35,860 nucleotides of DNA. Source: Actinomyces denticolens. GTDB taxonomy: Bacteria; Actinomycetota; Actinomycetes; Actinomycetales; Actinomycetaceae. Below are positions 1 to 9,124 of the stretch, piece by piece. The translations under genes were made by a program, and so were the position numbers. The notes under the pieces were generated by a model. The model was not told the origin of the DNA and did no database searches. It saw only the letters and a program-made list of their open reading frames with translations. Every line of letters starts with the position of its first letter. Position 1 is the first letter of the stretch. The stretch covers positions 1-35,860 of the forward strand of contig NZ_MVIW01000029.1 in assembly GCF_002072185.1 (NCBI RefSeq), in the 5' to 3' direction.

Positions 1-1
1 C

Positions 2-2215
2 GTGCCCCTGACGGCCTCCGCCCCCGCCGTCCTGCTGCGCGCCGAGCCCGCCGCCGCGGCCCTGCTGGACGCGGCCCGCGCCGCCATCGACGGCCGCCTC
101 GGGGCGGTGGGCGAGCCGCCGGAGCGCGCCGCCGCCATCGACCTGCTCACCAGCCCGCTCGTGGGCCTCAGTCTCCTGGACCTGCGCCGACTGCGCCGCC
201 GTCTGCGCGAGGACCGCCCCGCCCAGGCCTCCCCGGACGAGCACCTGCTCACCGCCCTCGCCTCCGCCGGCGCCGGTCAGGGGCTCGCCACGGAGCTGGC
301 CGAGGACCCCCTGGCCGAGCAGGCCGCGCGCCTGGCCCGGGCCGCCCGGATCATCGAGGCGCTGCGGGGCGTCGTCGCGGGGAGCGGGTCGCGCAACCCC
401 GGGGAGGCAGAAGGCGCGGAGCCATCGGGGGCGGCCGGGCGCATTGACGCCGAGGCGCTGCTCTGGGCGGCCTGGAGCGCCTCCGGTTGCGCCGAGCGCT
501 GGCGGTCCCTCGCGCTGGCGGGCGGTCAGGGGGCGCCGCTCGCCCGCGCCGCCGAGCGCGACCTCGACGTGGTCACCGCCCTGTTCAAACGCGCCGAGGT
601 CTGGGCCGAGCGCCACCCCGGGGGCCATGCCTCAGCTTTCCTCGCCGAGCTGGCCGCGGAGGTCCTGCCCTCCGACTCCGTGGCCCCCGCCGGGGTTCGC
701 CCCGAGGGCGTCGCCGTCCTCACCCCCGCCGCGGCCGCCGGCCGCGAATGGGACGTCGTCGCCGTCATGGGGCTGGGCCGCGACTCCTGGCCCGATCTGC
801 GCCTGCGCGACTCCCTCACCCGCTCCGGCCTGCTCGTGGACGCCGCCACCGGCCGCCTTCCCATCGGCCCCGACGGCGCCCCGACCGGGGCTATGGACCC
901 CGTCAGCGCCCGCGCCCAGGTGCGCGCCGATGAGCGCCGCATGCTGCTGGCCGCCCTCACCCGGGCCGCCCGCCGCCTCCTGGTGACCGCCGTGCAGGAC
1001 GCGGACAACGCCCCCTCCTCCTTCCTCATCGAGATCGCCGCCACCGCGGGGATCCCCGTGGTGGGTGCCGACGGCGATCCGCTCATCGCGCCGGACACCG
1101 GCGACCTCACCCTGCGCGGCCTGACCGGCGAACTCCGCCACGCGCTCCTGTCCGCCCAGTCCCCGCAGGCCACGGCGCTGGCGCGCCAGCGGGGCGCCAG
1201 CGCCGCCGCCCTGCTCGCGCGCCTGGCCGGGGCGGGCGTGGCCGGCGCCGATCCGGCCACCTGGGGCGGGCTGTCCGAGTCCACCTCCGCCGAGCCCCTC
1301 GTGACGGGCGGCCAGCCGGTGCGCGTGAGCCCCTCCGACGTCGAGGGCCTCACCACCTGCGCGCTGCGCTGGTTCCTCCAGCGCAACGGCGCCGGCGGCC
1401 CTCCCACGGGCGCCCAGGCGCTCGGAACCCTCATCCACTCGCTCGCCGAGCAGGCGCAGCGCGAGGGCCTGCGCGGGCAGGCCCTCATGGAGGCCTTCGA
1501 GGTACGCCTGCCCGAGCTCGGACTCCCGTCCACCTGGATGGGCTCCCTCGAGGCCGAGCGCGCCCGGGAGATGATCCGCCGCCTCGACGCGCACCTCACC
1601 GCCGTGCCCCGTCAGGTGGAGGTCGAGCGCGCCATCGACGCCACCCTCGCCCTGCCGCTGCCCCCCTCCGCGGACGCAGGGGAGGGGCGGGGCGATGGCG
1701 GGGCCCCGCCGTCGGGCGGCACTGCCGGAGCCGCGATCGAGGTGCGCCTGCGCGGCCGCATCGACCGCCTCGAGGCCATCGAGGGGGAGATCCCCGCCGC
1801 GGGCAGTGAGCCGGGCGCCCCTCTGCCTGCGGGCACGGGCCAGCGCCTGCGCCTCATCGACCTCAAGACCGGCAAGAGCGCGGGCGAGGGAGACGCCTCC
1901 CGCCACCCGCAGCTCACCGCCTACCGCCTCGCCCTGGAGTCCCTGGGCTACCGGGTCGACGGCGGGGCGCTCGTCCTCCTGGGCGCCGAGCCGCGCAAGA
2001 AGGACGGCGGCGTGCGCCTGGCCCCGGAGACCGCCGCCCTCGCGCCCATCCCCGACCCCGAGACCGGCGAGGACTGGGCCGCCGCCCTCGTTGCCCGCGC
2101 CGCCCAGGCCGCCCGGGGACCGCGCCTGCTCGCCACCACGGGCCGCCACTGCCAGTACTGCGCCGTCAAGGACGCCTGCCCCGCCGTCGACGAGGGGAGG
2201 AGGACCCTCCCATGA
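2..2215 (+). CDS. adnA: AdnA-like helicase-nuclease subunit (5' end missing)
   Basis: C-terminal ~737 residues of a UvrD/AddB-like motor-nuclease. Visible parts are a late helicase motif (GREWDVVAVMGLG, about 247-259) and a RecB-type PD-(D/E)XK nuclease: GTLIHSLAEQ, then GRIDRLE, then LIDLKTGK near residue 618, then QLTAYRLAL. One cysteine in TTCALRWFL (about 450) plus the C-x2-C-x5-C cluster CQYCAVKDAC near the C-terminus fit the four-cysteine iron-sulfur clamp of AddB-type nucleases. Walker A and motif II are absent, so the gene begins upstream of the window and the GTG at position 2 is not its start. It overlaps the next helicase gene by ATGA. By family, such pairs resect double-strand breaks before recombination. 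The pairing and order match mycobacterial AdnA-AdnB; assignment to AdnA rather than AddB is by context. Confidence 0.85.
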   Translation: MPLTASAPAVLLRAEPAAAALLDAARAAIDGRLGAVGEPPERAAAIDLLTSPLVGLSLLDLRRLRRRLREDRPAQASPDEHLLTALASAGAGQGLATELAEDPLAEQAARLARAARIIEALRGVVAGSGSRNPGEAEGAEPSGAAGRIDAEALLWAAWSASGCAERWRSLALAGGQGAPLARAAERDLDVVTALFKRAEVWAERHPGGHASAFLAELAAEVLPSDSVAPAGVRPEGVAVLTPAAAAGREWDVVAVMGLGRDSWPDLRLRDSLTRSGLLVDAATGRLPIGPDGAPTGAMDPVSARAQVRADERRMLLAALTRAARRLLVTAVQDADNAPSSFLIEIAATAGIPVVGADGDPLIAPDTGDLTLRGLTGELRHALLSAQSPQATALARQRGASAAALLARLAGAGVAGADPATWGGLSESTSAEPLVTGGQPVRVSPSDVEGLTTCALRWFLQRNGAGGPPTGAQALGTLIHSLAEQAQREGLRGQALMEAFEVRLPELGLPSTWMGSLEAERAREMIRRLDAHLTAVPRQVEVERAIDATLALPLPPSADAGEGRGDGGAPPSGGTAGAAIEVRLRGRIDRLEAIEGEIPAAGSEPGAPLPAGTGQRLRLIDLKTGKSAGEGDASRHPQLTAYRLALESLGYRVDGGALVLLGAEPRKKDGGVRLAPETAALAPIPDPETGEDWAAALVARAAQAARGPRLLATTGRHCQYCAVKDACPAVDEGRRTLP

Positions 2216-5200
2216 GCGAGCCCCAGACCGGTGATCGTGCCGCTCGGCCCGGCCCCTCGCCGCAGCCGCGTCTCGGCCCCCGGGCGCTCGCCGAGGCCCT
2301 CGGCCTGCCCGCGCCCACGCCCGAGCAGTCCCGCGTCATCGCCCACCCCCTGACCCCCCTGCTCGTCGTCGCCGGTGCGGGCAGTGGCAAGACCGCCACC
2401 ATGAGCCAGCGCGTCGTCCACCTCGTGGCCAGCGGCGCCGTTCGACCCGACCAGGTCCTGGGACTCACCTTCACCCGCAAGGCCACCGCCGAGCTCGCCT
2501 CGCGCGTGTCCACCCGCCTCGGCCAGCTCGCCGAGGCGGGGCTCCTGCCCGAAGCGGGCCGGGCCGATGGCGGCGCCGAACTCGGCGAGCCCACGATCTC
2601 CACCTACAACGCCTTCGCCGCCGCACTCGTGCGCGACCACGGCCTGGGCATCGGCGTCGACCCCGACGCCACCCTCATCACCGCGGCGGGCGCTTGGCAG
2701 ATCGTCGACGACATGCTCGCCGAGCGCGCCACGCCCCTGCCCCTCGACCCCACTCCCACCACCGTGCGCGCCGTCCTGCGCGTCGACGGCGCCCTGTCGG
2801 AGAACCTGCTCGGCGTCGAGGAGGCCGCTGAGGGCCTGGATGACCTCCAGCACCTCTTCGCGGGACTCGCCGGCGTGAGAGGCCTGGCCGGCATCTTCAA
2901 GACCAGGGCGGAGACCATGGCCACCCAGCGCGCCCTCCTCGAGCTCGCCGCCGAGTACCGCGAGCACAAGCGCCGCCACGGGCTCGTCGACTTCGGGGAC
3001 CAGATCGCCCTGGCCTGCCGGATCGTCGAGGAGGTCCCCGGCGCCGCCCGCGCGCTCGGCGAGCAGTACCCCGCCGTCCTCCTCGACGAGTTCCAGGACA
3101 CCTCGGTGGCCCAGACCCTCCTGCTCTCCCGACTCTTCGCCGGGGGAGGCGTCACAGCCGTCGGGGACCCCAACCAGGCGATCTACGGATGGCGCGGCGC
3201 CAGCGCCGGGGCCCTCGACTCCTTCCACGCCCGCTTCAACCCCGCGGGCACCGAGGCCCTGGCCGCGGGGGCGGATCCAGCGCTCGCCACGCCCGTGCTG
3301 CCCCTGTCCACGGCCTGGCGCAATGACCAGCGCATCCTCGACGCCGCCAACATCATCTCCGCCCCCCTGCGCGACCACGGCTCCCAGCCGGGGGACGCCG
3401 CCGTGGAGCGCATCCCCGTTACGCGCCTCGTCCCCCGTCCCGCGGCCGCGGGCCTGGCCGAGGGCGCCGTCAACGTCGCCTTCCTGCCCGATCCCCTCGC
3501 CGAGGCCGGGGCGGTGGCCGAGTTCATGGCGCGGCGCTGGGGGCCGCGCGCCGAGCTCGCCGTCCTGTCCCGCACGCGCTCCCAGCTCATCCCTATCGCC
3601 GACGCGCTCCAGGCGCGCGGCATCCCCTACGAGGTCGTCGGCATCGGCGGGATGCTCGGCGTCCCCGAGGTCGCGGACCTCCGTGCCCTCATCACCGCGG
3701 CCGCGGACCCCGAGCGGGGGGATCGCCTCATGCGCCTGCTGAGCGCCGGGGACATCGGCGCCGCCGACCTGCGAGCCCTCCACGCCCTGGCGCGCCGCCA
3801 CACCCGCGGCCCGCAGCGGCCCGCGGAGCGGCGGGCCGGGACCGCCGGCCCCGCCGGGGGCGCCGCGCCCGAGTCCCCAGTCGACGGCCGGGAGGAGGCC
3901 CCCGAGGCGCCGCTACTCACCGAGGCACTGGAGGCCATCGCCCGGCGCGCCGAGGAACCGGGCGGCGACGCTCCCATCGAAGGCCTGTCCGAGGCCGGGC
4001 GCGCCCTCGCCCTGCGCCTGGCCCGCGCCCTGCGACGGGTCCGCGCCGCCCTCGCCCTACCGCTTCCGGACATCATCGACATCGCCGAGCAGGCCCTCGA
4101 CCTCGATATCGAGATCGCCGCCATGGGCCCCCAGCGGGCCGGTCGGCGCGCCGTTGACGCCTTCAGGGCCGTGGCCGAGCAGTACGCCGCGGACATCGAG
4201 GCCCCGACCCCGGCCGGGTTCCTCAACTGGCTCCAGGTCGCCCAGTCCGAGGAGAACGGGCTCGACGCCCCCGAGCCCACCCCCGAGCCCGGCGCTGTTC
4301 AGCTCCTCACCATGCACGCCGCCAAGGGCTTGGAATGGGATGCCGTCGCCGTGATCGGAATGACCGAGATCGCCTTCCCCTCCTACCGCGGCAAGGCGCG
4401 CGAGGACGGGGCCATCGCGCCCGGCTCCTGGACCTCCAGCACCGAGGAGTTCCCCCACCCCCTGCGCGCCGACGCCGGTGAGCTGCCGCCCTTCGGCCTG
4501 GGCGCCCTGGAGCCCCCGCATGTGGACAAGGACGATGTCAAGGACATGTGGAAGCAGTACACGCTGGCCCTGGGCCGCCACGCCATCGCCGAGGAGAGAC
4601 GCCTGGCCTACGTGGCTGTGACCCGTGCCCGCCATGACCTCCTCCTGACCGGATCGCATTTCGTCAAGACGGGCAAGACCCCGCGGCGCATGTCCCGCTT
4701 CCTCGCCGAGATCCTGCGCGGCGGAGGAGGGACCTCGCCCGCCACCCCCTGGGGCGCGGGCATCACCGAGATCGACGACGAAGCCTCCAATCCCCTCCAC
4801 GACGCCACCGCCTCGGCCTGGTGGCCGGTGGAGCACCCCGCCGAGCCCGGCAGCCCCCGCGCGGCGAGGATCGCGGCCGCCCGCGCCGTCGACTCCGCCC
4901 GCCGCGCGGACGCGCCGCAGGCCGGAGACGATCCCGCAGTGCCCACAGTGCCCGCAGACCCGCTCGTGGCCCGATGGGAGGCCGAGGCCGATCTCCTCCT
5001 GGCCGAACGACGCCGGGCCGAGCGCGAGGTCCCCGGGGTGCGCATGCCCTCCCACCTGGCGGCCACGAGCCTGGACCGCCTGCGCGCCGACCCCGCCGCC
5101 TTCGCCCTCGACCTGCGCCGCCCCCTGCCGCCCGAGCCACGGACCGCCGGGCGGCTCGGCACCGTCTTCCACGACGCGATCGCCCAGCGCCTCGCGGGCC

Positions 5201-5685
5201 GCGCCGCCCTCATCCCGCTCACCGACGCGGGCGTCCCCGACGCCCTTGCCCCGGCAGATCGGAAGCGCATTGAGCGCTGGCTAGCCACCGCCGAATCCCT
5301 GCCCCTCCTGAAGGGCCACGCCCTGCGCGCCACCGAGGTGGAGCGAGAACTCACGGTGGGCGCCACGACGCTGCGCTGCCGCATCGACGCCGTCTTCACC
5401 GCCCCGGACGGCTCCTGGCTCATCGTCGACTGGAAGACCGGGCGCCGCCGCGTCCCCGTGGGCCAGCTGAGTGTCTACGTCCATGCCTGGGCCGCCAGTC
5501 AGGGGATGCCGGCGGACCGGGTGCGCGCCGCCTATGCCTATGTGGACTTGGGCGAGGTCGACGAGCTCACACCGGCGGATCTGCTGCCACTGGATGCCGT
5601 CGAGAGCCTCCTCGCCCCCGGCGCGGCCGCCCCGGGGGACTCCCTTGACCTTGACACTGTGGAAGACCCGAGCCTGGAGCCATGA
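2212..5685 (+). CDS. adnB: AdnB-like UvrD/Rep helicase-nuclease subunit
   Basis: Complete 1157-residue superfamily 1 helicase fused to a RecB-type nuclease. Walker A is AGAGSGKT (54-61), motif Ia TFTRKATAEL (about 86-95), motif II DEFQDT (about 292-297), motif III GDPNQAIYGWRG, motif V TMHAAKGLEWD (about 700) and motif VI VAVTRARHD (about 802). The C-terminal nuclease shows GTVFHDAIAQR (about 983), RIDAVF, LIVDWKTGRR (about 1072) and QLSVYVHAW. No C-terminal cysteine cluster is seen, unlike its partner. ATP-driven translocation with strand cleavage in double-strand-break repair is the family role. The start is fixed by the 4-bp overlap with the upstream gene, and the stop overlaps the MerR gene in the same way, so the three are probably co-translated. 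Confidence 0.9.
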   Translation: MSEPQTGDRAARPGPSPQPRLGPRALAEALGLPAPTPEQSRVIAHPLTPLLVVAGAGSGKTATMSQRVVHLVASGAVRPDQVLGLTFTRKATAELASRVSTRLGQLAEAGLLPEAGRADGGAELGEPTISTYNAFAAALVRDHGLGIGVDPDATLITAAGAWQIVDDMLAERATPLPLDPTPTTVRAVLRVDGALSENLLGVEEAAEGLDDLQHLFAGLAGVRGLAGIFKTRAETMATQRALLELAAEYREHKRRHGLVDFGDQIALACRIVEEVPGAARALGEQYPAVLLDEFQDTSVAQTLLLSRLFAGGGVTAVGDPNQAIYGWRGASAGALDSFHARFNPAGTEALAAGADPALATPVLPLSTAWRNDQRILDAANIISAPLRDHGSQPGDAAVERIPVTRLVPRPAAAGLAEGAVNVAFLPDPLAEAGAVAEFMARRWGPRAELAVLSRTRSQLIPIADALQARGIPYEVVGIGGMLGVPEVADLRALITAAADPERGDRLMRLLSAGDIGAADLRALHALARRHTRGPQRPAERRAGTAGPAGGAAPESPVDGREEAPEAPLLTEALEAIARRAEEPGGDAPIEGLSEAGRALALRLARALRRVRAALALPLPDIIDIAEQALDLDIEIAAMGPQRAGRRAVDAFRAVAEQYAADIEAPTPAGFLNWLQVAQSEENGLDAPEPTPEPGAVQLLTMHAAKGLEWDAVAVIGMTEIAFPSYRGKAREDGAIAPGSWTSSTEEFPHPLRADAGELPPFGLGALEPPHVDKDDVKDMWKQYTLALGRHAIAEERRLAYVAVTRARHDLLLTGSHFVKTGKTPRRMSRFLAEILRGGGGTSPATPWGAGITEIDDEASNPLHDATASAWWPVEHPAEPGSPRAARIAAARAVDSARRADAPQAGDDPAVPTVPADPLVARWEAEADLLLAERRRAEREVPGVRMPSHLAATSLDRLRADPAAFALDLRRPLPPEPRTAGRLGTVFHDAIAQRLAGRAALIPLTDAGVPDALAPADRKRIERWLATAESLPLLKGHALRATEVERELTVGATTLRCRIDAVFTAPDGSWLIVDWKTGRRRVPVGQLSVYVHAWAASQGMPADRVRAAYAYVDLGEVDELTPADLLPLDAVESLLAPGAAAPGDSLDLDTVEDPSLEP

Positions 5686-6002
5686 CCGCCGCGCAACCCA
5701 CTCCTCATTCAGGATCCTCCGGCGCCGCTCCCCGGTGGGGCATCGGGCAGTTCTCCCGCATGACCCTCCTGAGCGCGCGCAGGCTGCGTCACTACGAGGC
5801 CATCGGCCTGTTCTCCCCCTCCAGCGTGGACCCCCTCACGGGGTACCGCTACTACACGGAGGCGGAGATCCTGCCGGCCACGGCCGTGCGCCGCCTGCGG
5901 GAGGCGGGCCTGGGCCTGGAGGGCATCGCCATCGCCCTGCCGGCCATCCTGGCCGGTGACGACGCCGTCTGGCGCATCGAGGTCTGCGCCCCGATCGCCT
6001 GA
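5682..6002 (+). CDS. Small MerR-family transcriptional regulator
   Basis: 106 residues, almost only a MerR winged helix-turn-helix: IGQFSRMTLLSARRLRHYE (about 23-41), then IGLFSPSSVDPLTGYRYY, then a helix ending LREAGLGLEGI. It stops shortly after, where full MerR proteins carry a dimerisation helix and effector-binding domain, so no ligand can be guessed. The ATGA overlap with the adnB-like gene fixes the start and places it at the end of that operon. It could be a genuine short regulator or the truncated remnant of a longer one. The last ~15 residues (DDAVWRIEVCAPIA) do not resemble a MerR effector domain. Confidence 0.75.
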   Translation: MTAAQPTPHSGSSGAAPRWGIGQFSRMTLLSARRLRHYEAIGLFSPSSVDPLTGYRYYTEAEILPATAVRRLREAGLGLEGIAIALPAILAGDDAVWRIEVCAPIA

Positions 6003-6012
6003 GCGCGAGGAT

Positions 6013-6137
6013 ATGGCGAGGGTTGAGGATTGCTCGGCCGAGTGCGCGGAGTTGAGCCGTCAACAACCGCATGATTCCAACGAATCCGTCCGCCGACGGG
6101 GCAGTTGGGCGGAAAGCAATCCTCAAACCCCGCCACT
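6013..6137. repeat. Long-arm inverted repeat between convergent genes
   Basis: Arms at 6013-6034 and 6115-6137 pair over about 22 bases; the inner 12 (TTGAGGATTGCT against AGCAATCCTCAA) match perfectly and the outer part has small gaps. The 80-base loop holds a further small hairpin (CCGTC-CGCC-GACGG, about 6086-6099). It lies between convergent genes and could terminate both, but the loop is much longer than in a normal terminator. Confidence 0.6.
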
Positions 6138-6143
6138 TCGCCC

Positions 6144-7475
6144 CTACTCCTGCGGGCTGGGCACGGCCCGCAGAGGCGCGGGGACCTCCGAGGTCACCGC
6201 CTCCATCTCGTCGGCGGCCTCGAGGGCGGAATCGGACGGCACCGAGGCCAGGCGCGGCTCATGGTGGTCGACGATCGGATCGTCGCCCACCTGCTCGGCC
6301 AGGTCCTCAAGCATCGCCACCGCGTCCCGGGTGACCGACTCGTCCCCCGAGTGGACGCCGTGCAGCAGCCAGCGCGCCAGGCTCATCTCGCTCACCAGCT
6401 CCGCGCGGTCGCGCAGGTGACGGTCCACCCCCTCCGAGCGCGCCAAGTCGTAGGCCGATTCGATCGAGTCCAGGCAGTCCAGGGGCGCCGAGGAGTAGAT
6501 CCAGGCCAGGTCCTCCGCCGGGTCGCCCACATGCGCCTGGGCGAAACCGCTCATCGCCACCACGGTGCCCCCGGCGGTCAGGACGTTCTCCGCCGCCATG
6601 TCACCGTGGACCACCACCGGCCGGAAGCGCCACAGCGCGGCGTCCTCCAGGGCCTGCTCCCAGCGCGAGAGCACCGAGGAGGGTGCCTTGCCCGTGCTCG
6701 CGGCCTCATCGAGCAGCGCCAGCCATGAGCCCCGCACCTCGTTCGCGTCGCGCACCGGCATCCCCGCCTCCGACACCACCGTGGTGGGCAGCTCGTGCAA
6801 CTCCCCCAGCGCCTTGCCGAGCCCTGCGGACAGACCGGGCCCCGGGCGCAGGGATGTCAGATTGATCGGCCGTCCCGCCGTATGGGAGCGGACCTGGATG
6901 CAGGCGCCGTCGCGCCGCAGGAAACCTGCGGGCCGGGGAACGTCGAAGGACAGGCGCCCGTTGTCCACGATCCTGCCGATGCGCCGCAGCACCTCGGCCT
7001 CGGCCACCAGCTCCGCGCCGGTGAGGTCGTCAAGGGCTTCGTGGACCTCCCAGTGGCGTCCCCGGGTGTCGACGACGCCGACCACCCTCAGATGCGCGGA
7101 ATCCAACTGGGGCAGTGCCAGCCGGGCCGGGTCCAGGCCCCGCACCGCGATCGACGCCATGGCGGCCAGGGCCAGCGCCGAACGGCGCTTGACCGGCGCC
7201 CCCGCCGCCCCGGTGGCGTCGGCGCGCTCAGGGGAGGGGACGTCCCCGGCGGCATCGGTGGGCGAGGATTGCTCACCGTCGGACGGACCCCCGTGCTCGC
7301 TCCCCTGGCCGCGCGAGCCCGACGGGGCGCCGGGGGAGGCCCCCGCGTCCGTCTCAGCGCTGATCCCGGCGGCGGCCGCGACGCCGATCTCCGCATCGAT
7401 CTCGGCGCTCGTCTCAGGGCTTGTCTCCGTACTCGTCCCCGTGGCCGGGTCCAGGGTGGGGTCCGTGGGCGTCAT
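6144..7475 (-). CDS. Aminoglycoside-phosphotransferase-fold protein, possibly inactive
   Basis: 443 residues. Residues 1-95 are acidic, Ser/Thr/Ala-rich and probably disordered. The remainder has the APH/kinase-like layout, with the catalytic-loop motif VVHGDMAAEN at about 288-297 and VGDPAEDLAWIY at about 316-327. Where active enzymes have a metal-binding Asp (IDFG or IDWE) this one reads AMSGFAQ (307-313), so the Asp appears to be replaced and phosphotransfer is doubtful. The start is supported by TACGGT exactly six bases before the ATG, the spacing of a leaderless promoter. An internal start at Met106 would remove the disordered tail. It is transcribed convergently to the MerR gene and divergently from tadA. 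The substrate is unknown. Confidence 0.75.
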   Translation of the reverse strand: MTPTDPTLDPATGTSTETSPETSAEIDAEIGVAAAAGISAETDAGASPGAPSGSRGQGSEHGGPSDGEQSSPTDAAGDVPSPERADATGAAGAPVKRRSALALAAMASIAVRGLDPARLALPQLDSAHLRVVGVVDTRGRHWEVHEALDDLTGAELVAEAEVLRRIGRIVDNGRLSFDVPRPAGFLRRDGACIQVRSHTAGRPINLTSLRPGPGLSAGLGKALGELHELPTTVVSEAGMPVRDANEVRGSWLALLDEAASTGKAPSSVLSRWEQALEDAALWRFRPVVVHGDMAAENVLTAGGTVVAMSGFAQAHVGDPAEDLAWIYSSAPLDCLDSIESAYDLARSEGVDRHLRDRAELVSEMSLARWLLHGVHSGDESVTRDAVAMLEDLAEQVGDDPIVDHHEPRLASVPSDSALEAADEMEAVTSEVPAPLRAVPSPQE

Positions 7476-7481
7476 GCCCCA

Positions 7482-7487
7482 ACCGTA
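7482..7487 (-). promoter_or_regulatory. -10 box of a leaderless promoter (phosphotransferase gene)
   Basis: TACGGT on the minus strand fits TANNNT, and exactly six bases (TGGGGC) separate it from the ATG at 7475. Transcription would therefore start at or next to the start codon. No Shine-Dalgarno sequence is present. Confidence 0.6.
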
Positions 7488-7598
7488 GGCGAGGCGCGCC
7501 GCCTCGCGCAGCCGCCGCGCCTGCCCCGCTCACCTGGTGAGCGATGCGGGCGGGCGGCCAGTAGCGGCTCCACAAGCGCCTCCCTCCCCTCCAGGCGG

Positions 7599-7607
7599 TT
7601 ATCCACA
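7599..7607 (+). promoter_or_regulatory. Single consensus DnaA box
   Basis: TTATCCACA is a perfect match to the DnaA-box consensus TTATNCACA. It lies in the 296-base divergent region between the phosphotransferase gene and tadA. No second box is visible nearby, so this is not an origin. DnaA as a transcription factor is possible but unproven. Confidence 0.45.
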
Positions 7608-7647
7608 GGTTCGTCGCCGGGGGTAGCGCGAGGCGCGGATCGTCGCC

Positions 7648-7653
7648 TAGTCT
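7648..7653 (+). promoter_or_regulatory. Candidate -10 box for the tad operon
   Basis: TAGTCT about 112 bases before the predicted transcript reaches the tadA start codon. The leader between them holds several short dyads (for example CCGAT-N7-ATCGG near 7664-7680). tadA itself has GAGGAAA as ribosome binding site. Confidence 0.45.
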
Positions 7654-7771
7654 CGGCTCGCGCCCGATCCCCCAGATCGGAGCCAAGATCCGGCCGCAGC
7701 GCCGGCCCCTGACCTCGACTGGTCCCCCGAGCCAGACGCCCCCGTCTCCCGCTCGACCACCGAGGAAACCC

Positions 7772-9124
7772 ATGGACGCCGCAACGCTGCTGCACACCGA
7801 GGTCCGCGAGCTCGTGCGCCGTCGCGGCATCGACCCCCTCTCCGAGCCCGGCTCCCTCGCCAGCCTCGTCAAGGAGGCCTCCACCGACTACCTCGGCCGC
7901 GCCGATGCCGGGCTCGTCCCGCCCCTGCCCGATCCTGAGGCGGCCACCGCCGGCATCGTCGACGCCCTGGCCGGCATGGGCCCCCTCCAGCGCTATCTCG
8001 ACGACGACGAGGTCGAGGAGATCTGGGTCAACGGCGCCGACCGAGTCTTCGTCGCCCGCTCGGGCCGCCCCGAGCTCACCACCACGCTCCTGGCCGACGG
8101 CGACCTGCGCGTCCTCGTCGAGCGCATGCTGCGCGCCTCCGGGCGCCGCCTCGACATGTCCAGCCCCTTCGTCGACGCCCAGCTGCCCGGCGGCGAGCGC
8201 CTCCACGTGGTCATCCCGCCCATCACCGGCGCCCACTGGGCGGTCAACATCCGCAAGCACATGGCCCGCGCCGGCCGCCTGGCCGACCTCGTCCGGCTCG
8301 GCTCCCTGCCCGCCAGGGCCGCCGCCTTCCTCGACGCCTCCGTCCAGGCGGGTCTCAACATCCTCGTCTCCGGGGCCACCCAGGCCGGCAAGACCACCAT
8401 GGTGAGAGCCCTGGCCGGTGCCGTCCCCGCTGGCCAGCGCATCATCACCTGCGAGGAGGTCTTCGAGCTCTCCCTGCGCAACCGCGACTGCGTGGCCATG
8501 CAGACCCGGCCCGCCAACCTCGAGGGCGCCGGCGAGATCACCCTGCGGCGCCTGATCAAGGAGGCCCTGCGCATGCGCCCCGACCGCCTCATCATCGGCG
8601 AGGTCCGCGAGGCCGAGGCCCTCGACCTGCTCATCGCCATGAACTCCGGCCTGCCGGCCATGTCCACCCTGCACGCCAATTCCGCCCGCGAGGCCATCAT
8701 CAAGATCTGCACCCTGCCCCTGCTCGCCGGGGAGAACGTCTCCGCCGCCTTCGTCGTGCCCACGGTCGCCAGCGCCATCGACCTCGTCGTCCATCTCGGG
8801 CTCGACGCCGCCGGCCACCGCACCGTGCGGGAGGTCCGCGCCGTCACGGGCCGGGTCGAGAACGGCGTCATCGAGCTGGCCGATCTCTTCCACCGGGACG
8901 ATGATGACCGCCTCGTCCGCGGCACCGGCCTGCCGTCTGGCCAGGAGCGCTATGAGCGCGCCGGGCATGACCTCTCCTCCCTCCTCGCCGCCGGCCGGGC
9001 GACGCCCCTCCCCGCCGCCGAACCGCCGACGCCCGGAATGCCCGGGGCGGCTGTGACCGCCCCGCGGCGCACCGCCCCGGCAGCGCCGATCTCCCACGTC
9101 TCCCACGCGCGGGAGGCCTTCTGA
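7772..9124 (+). CDS. tadA: Tad/Flp pilus assembly ATPase TadA (CpaF family)
   Basis: 450 residues. It is the secretion ATPase that powers assembly of Flp/Tad type IVb pili on the cytoplasmic face of the membrane. The N-terminal region includes GMGPLQRYLDDDEVEEIWVN (about 69-88). Walker A is GATQAGKTT (201-209); Gln-Ala replaces the usual Gly-Ser but the GKT is intact. The Walker B-type segment RLIIGEVREAEALDLL starts near 272 and the His-box STLHANSAREA near 298. It has a good ribosome binding site and heads a seven-gene operon, its stop overlapping the tadB start (TGATG). No tadZ/cpaE gene precedes it, which is unusual for the actinobacterial locus. Confidence 0.93.
   Translation: MDAATLLHTEVRELVRRRGIDPLSEPGSLASLVKEASTDYLGRADAGLVPPLPDPEAATAGIVDALAGMGPLQRYLDDDEVEEIWVNGADRVFVARSGRPELTTTLLADGDLRVLVERMLRASGRRLDMSSPFVDAQLPGGERLHVVIPPITGAHWAVNIRKHMARAGRLADLVRLGSLPARAAAFLDASVQAGLNILVSGATQAGKTTMVRALAGAVPAGQRIITCEEVFELSLRNRDCVAMQTRPANLEGAGEITLRRLIKEALRMRPDRLIIGEVREAEALDLLIAMNSGLPAMSTLHANSAREAIIKICTLPLLAGENVSAAFVVPTVASAIDLVVHLGLDAAGHRTVREVRAVTGRVENGVIELADLFHRDDDDRLVRGTGLPSGQERYERAGHDLSSLLAAGRATPLPAAEPPTPGMPGAAVTAPRRTAPAAPISHVSHAREAF

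Noticed and set aside
1948-3801. Long minus-strand open frame (617 codons) across the helicase genes
   Set aside because: Its translation is Gly/Glu/Asp-rich without any domain, and it is the antisense of two clearly real helicase-nuclease genes. Such frames are common in DNA this GC-rich.
7476-7771. Possible replication origin around the DnaA box
   Set aside because: There is only one box, no AT-rich unwinding region, and no dnaA or dnaN nearby.
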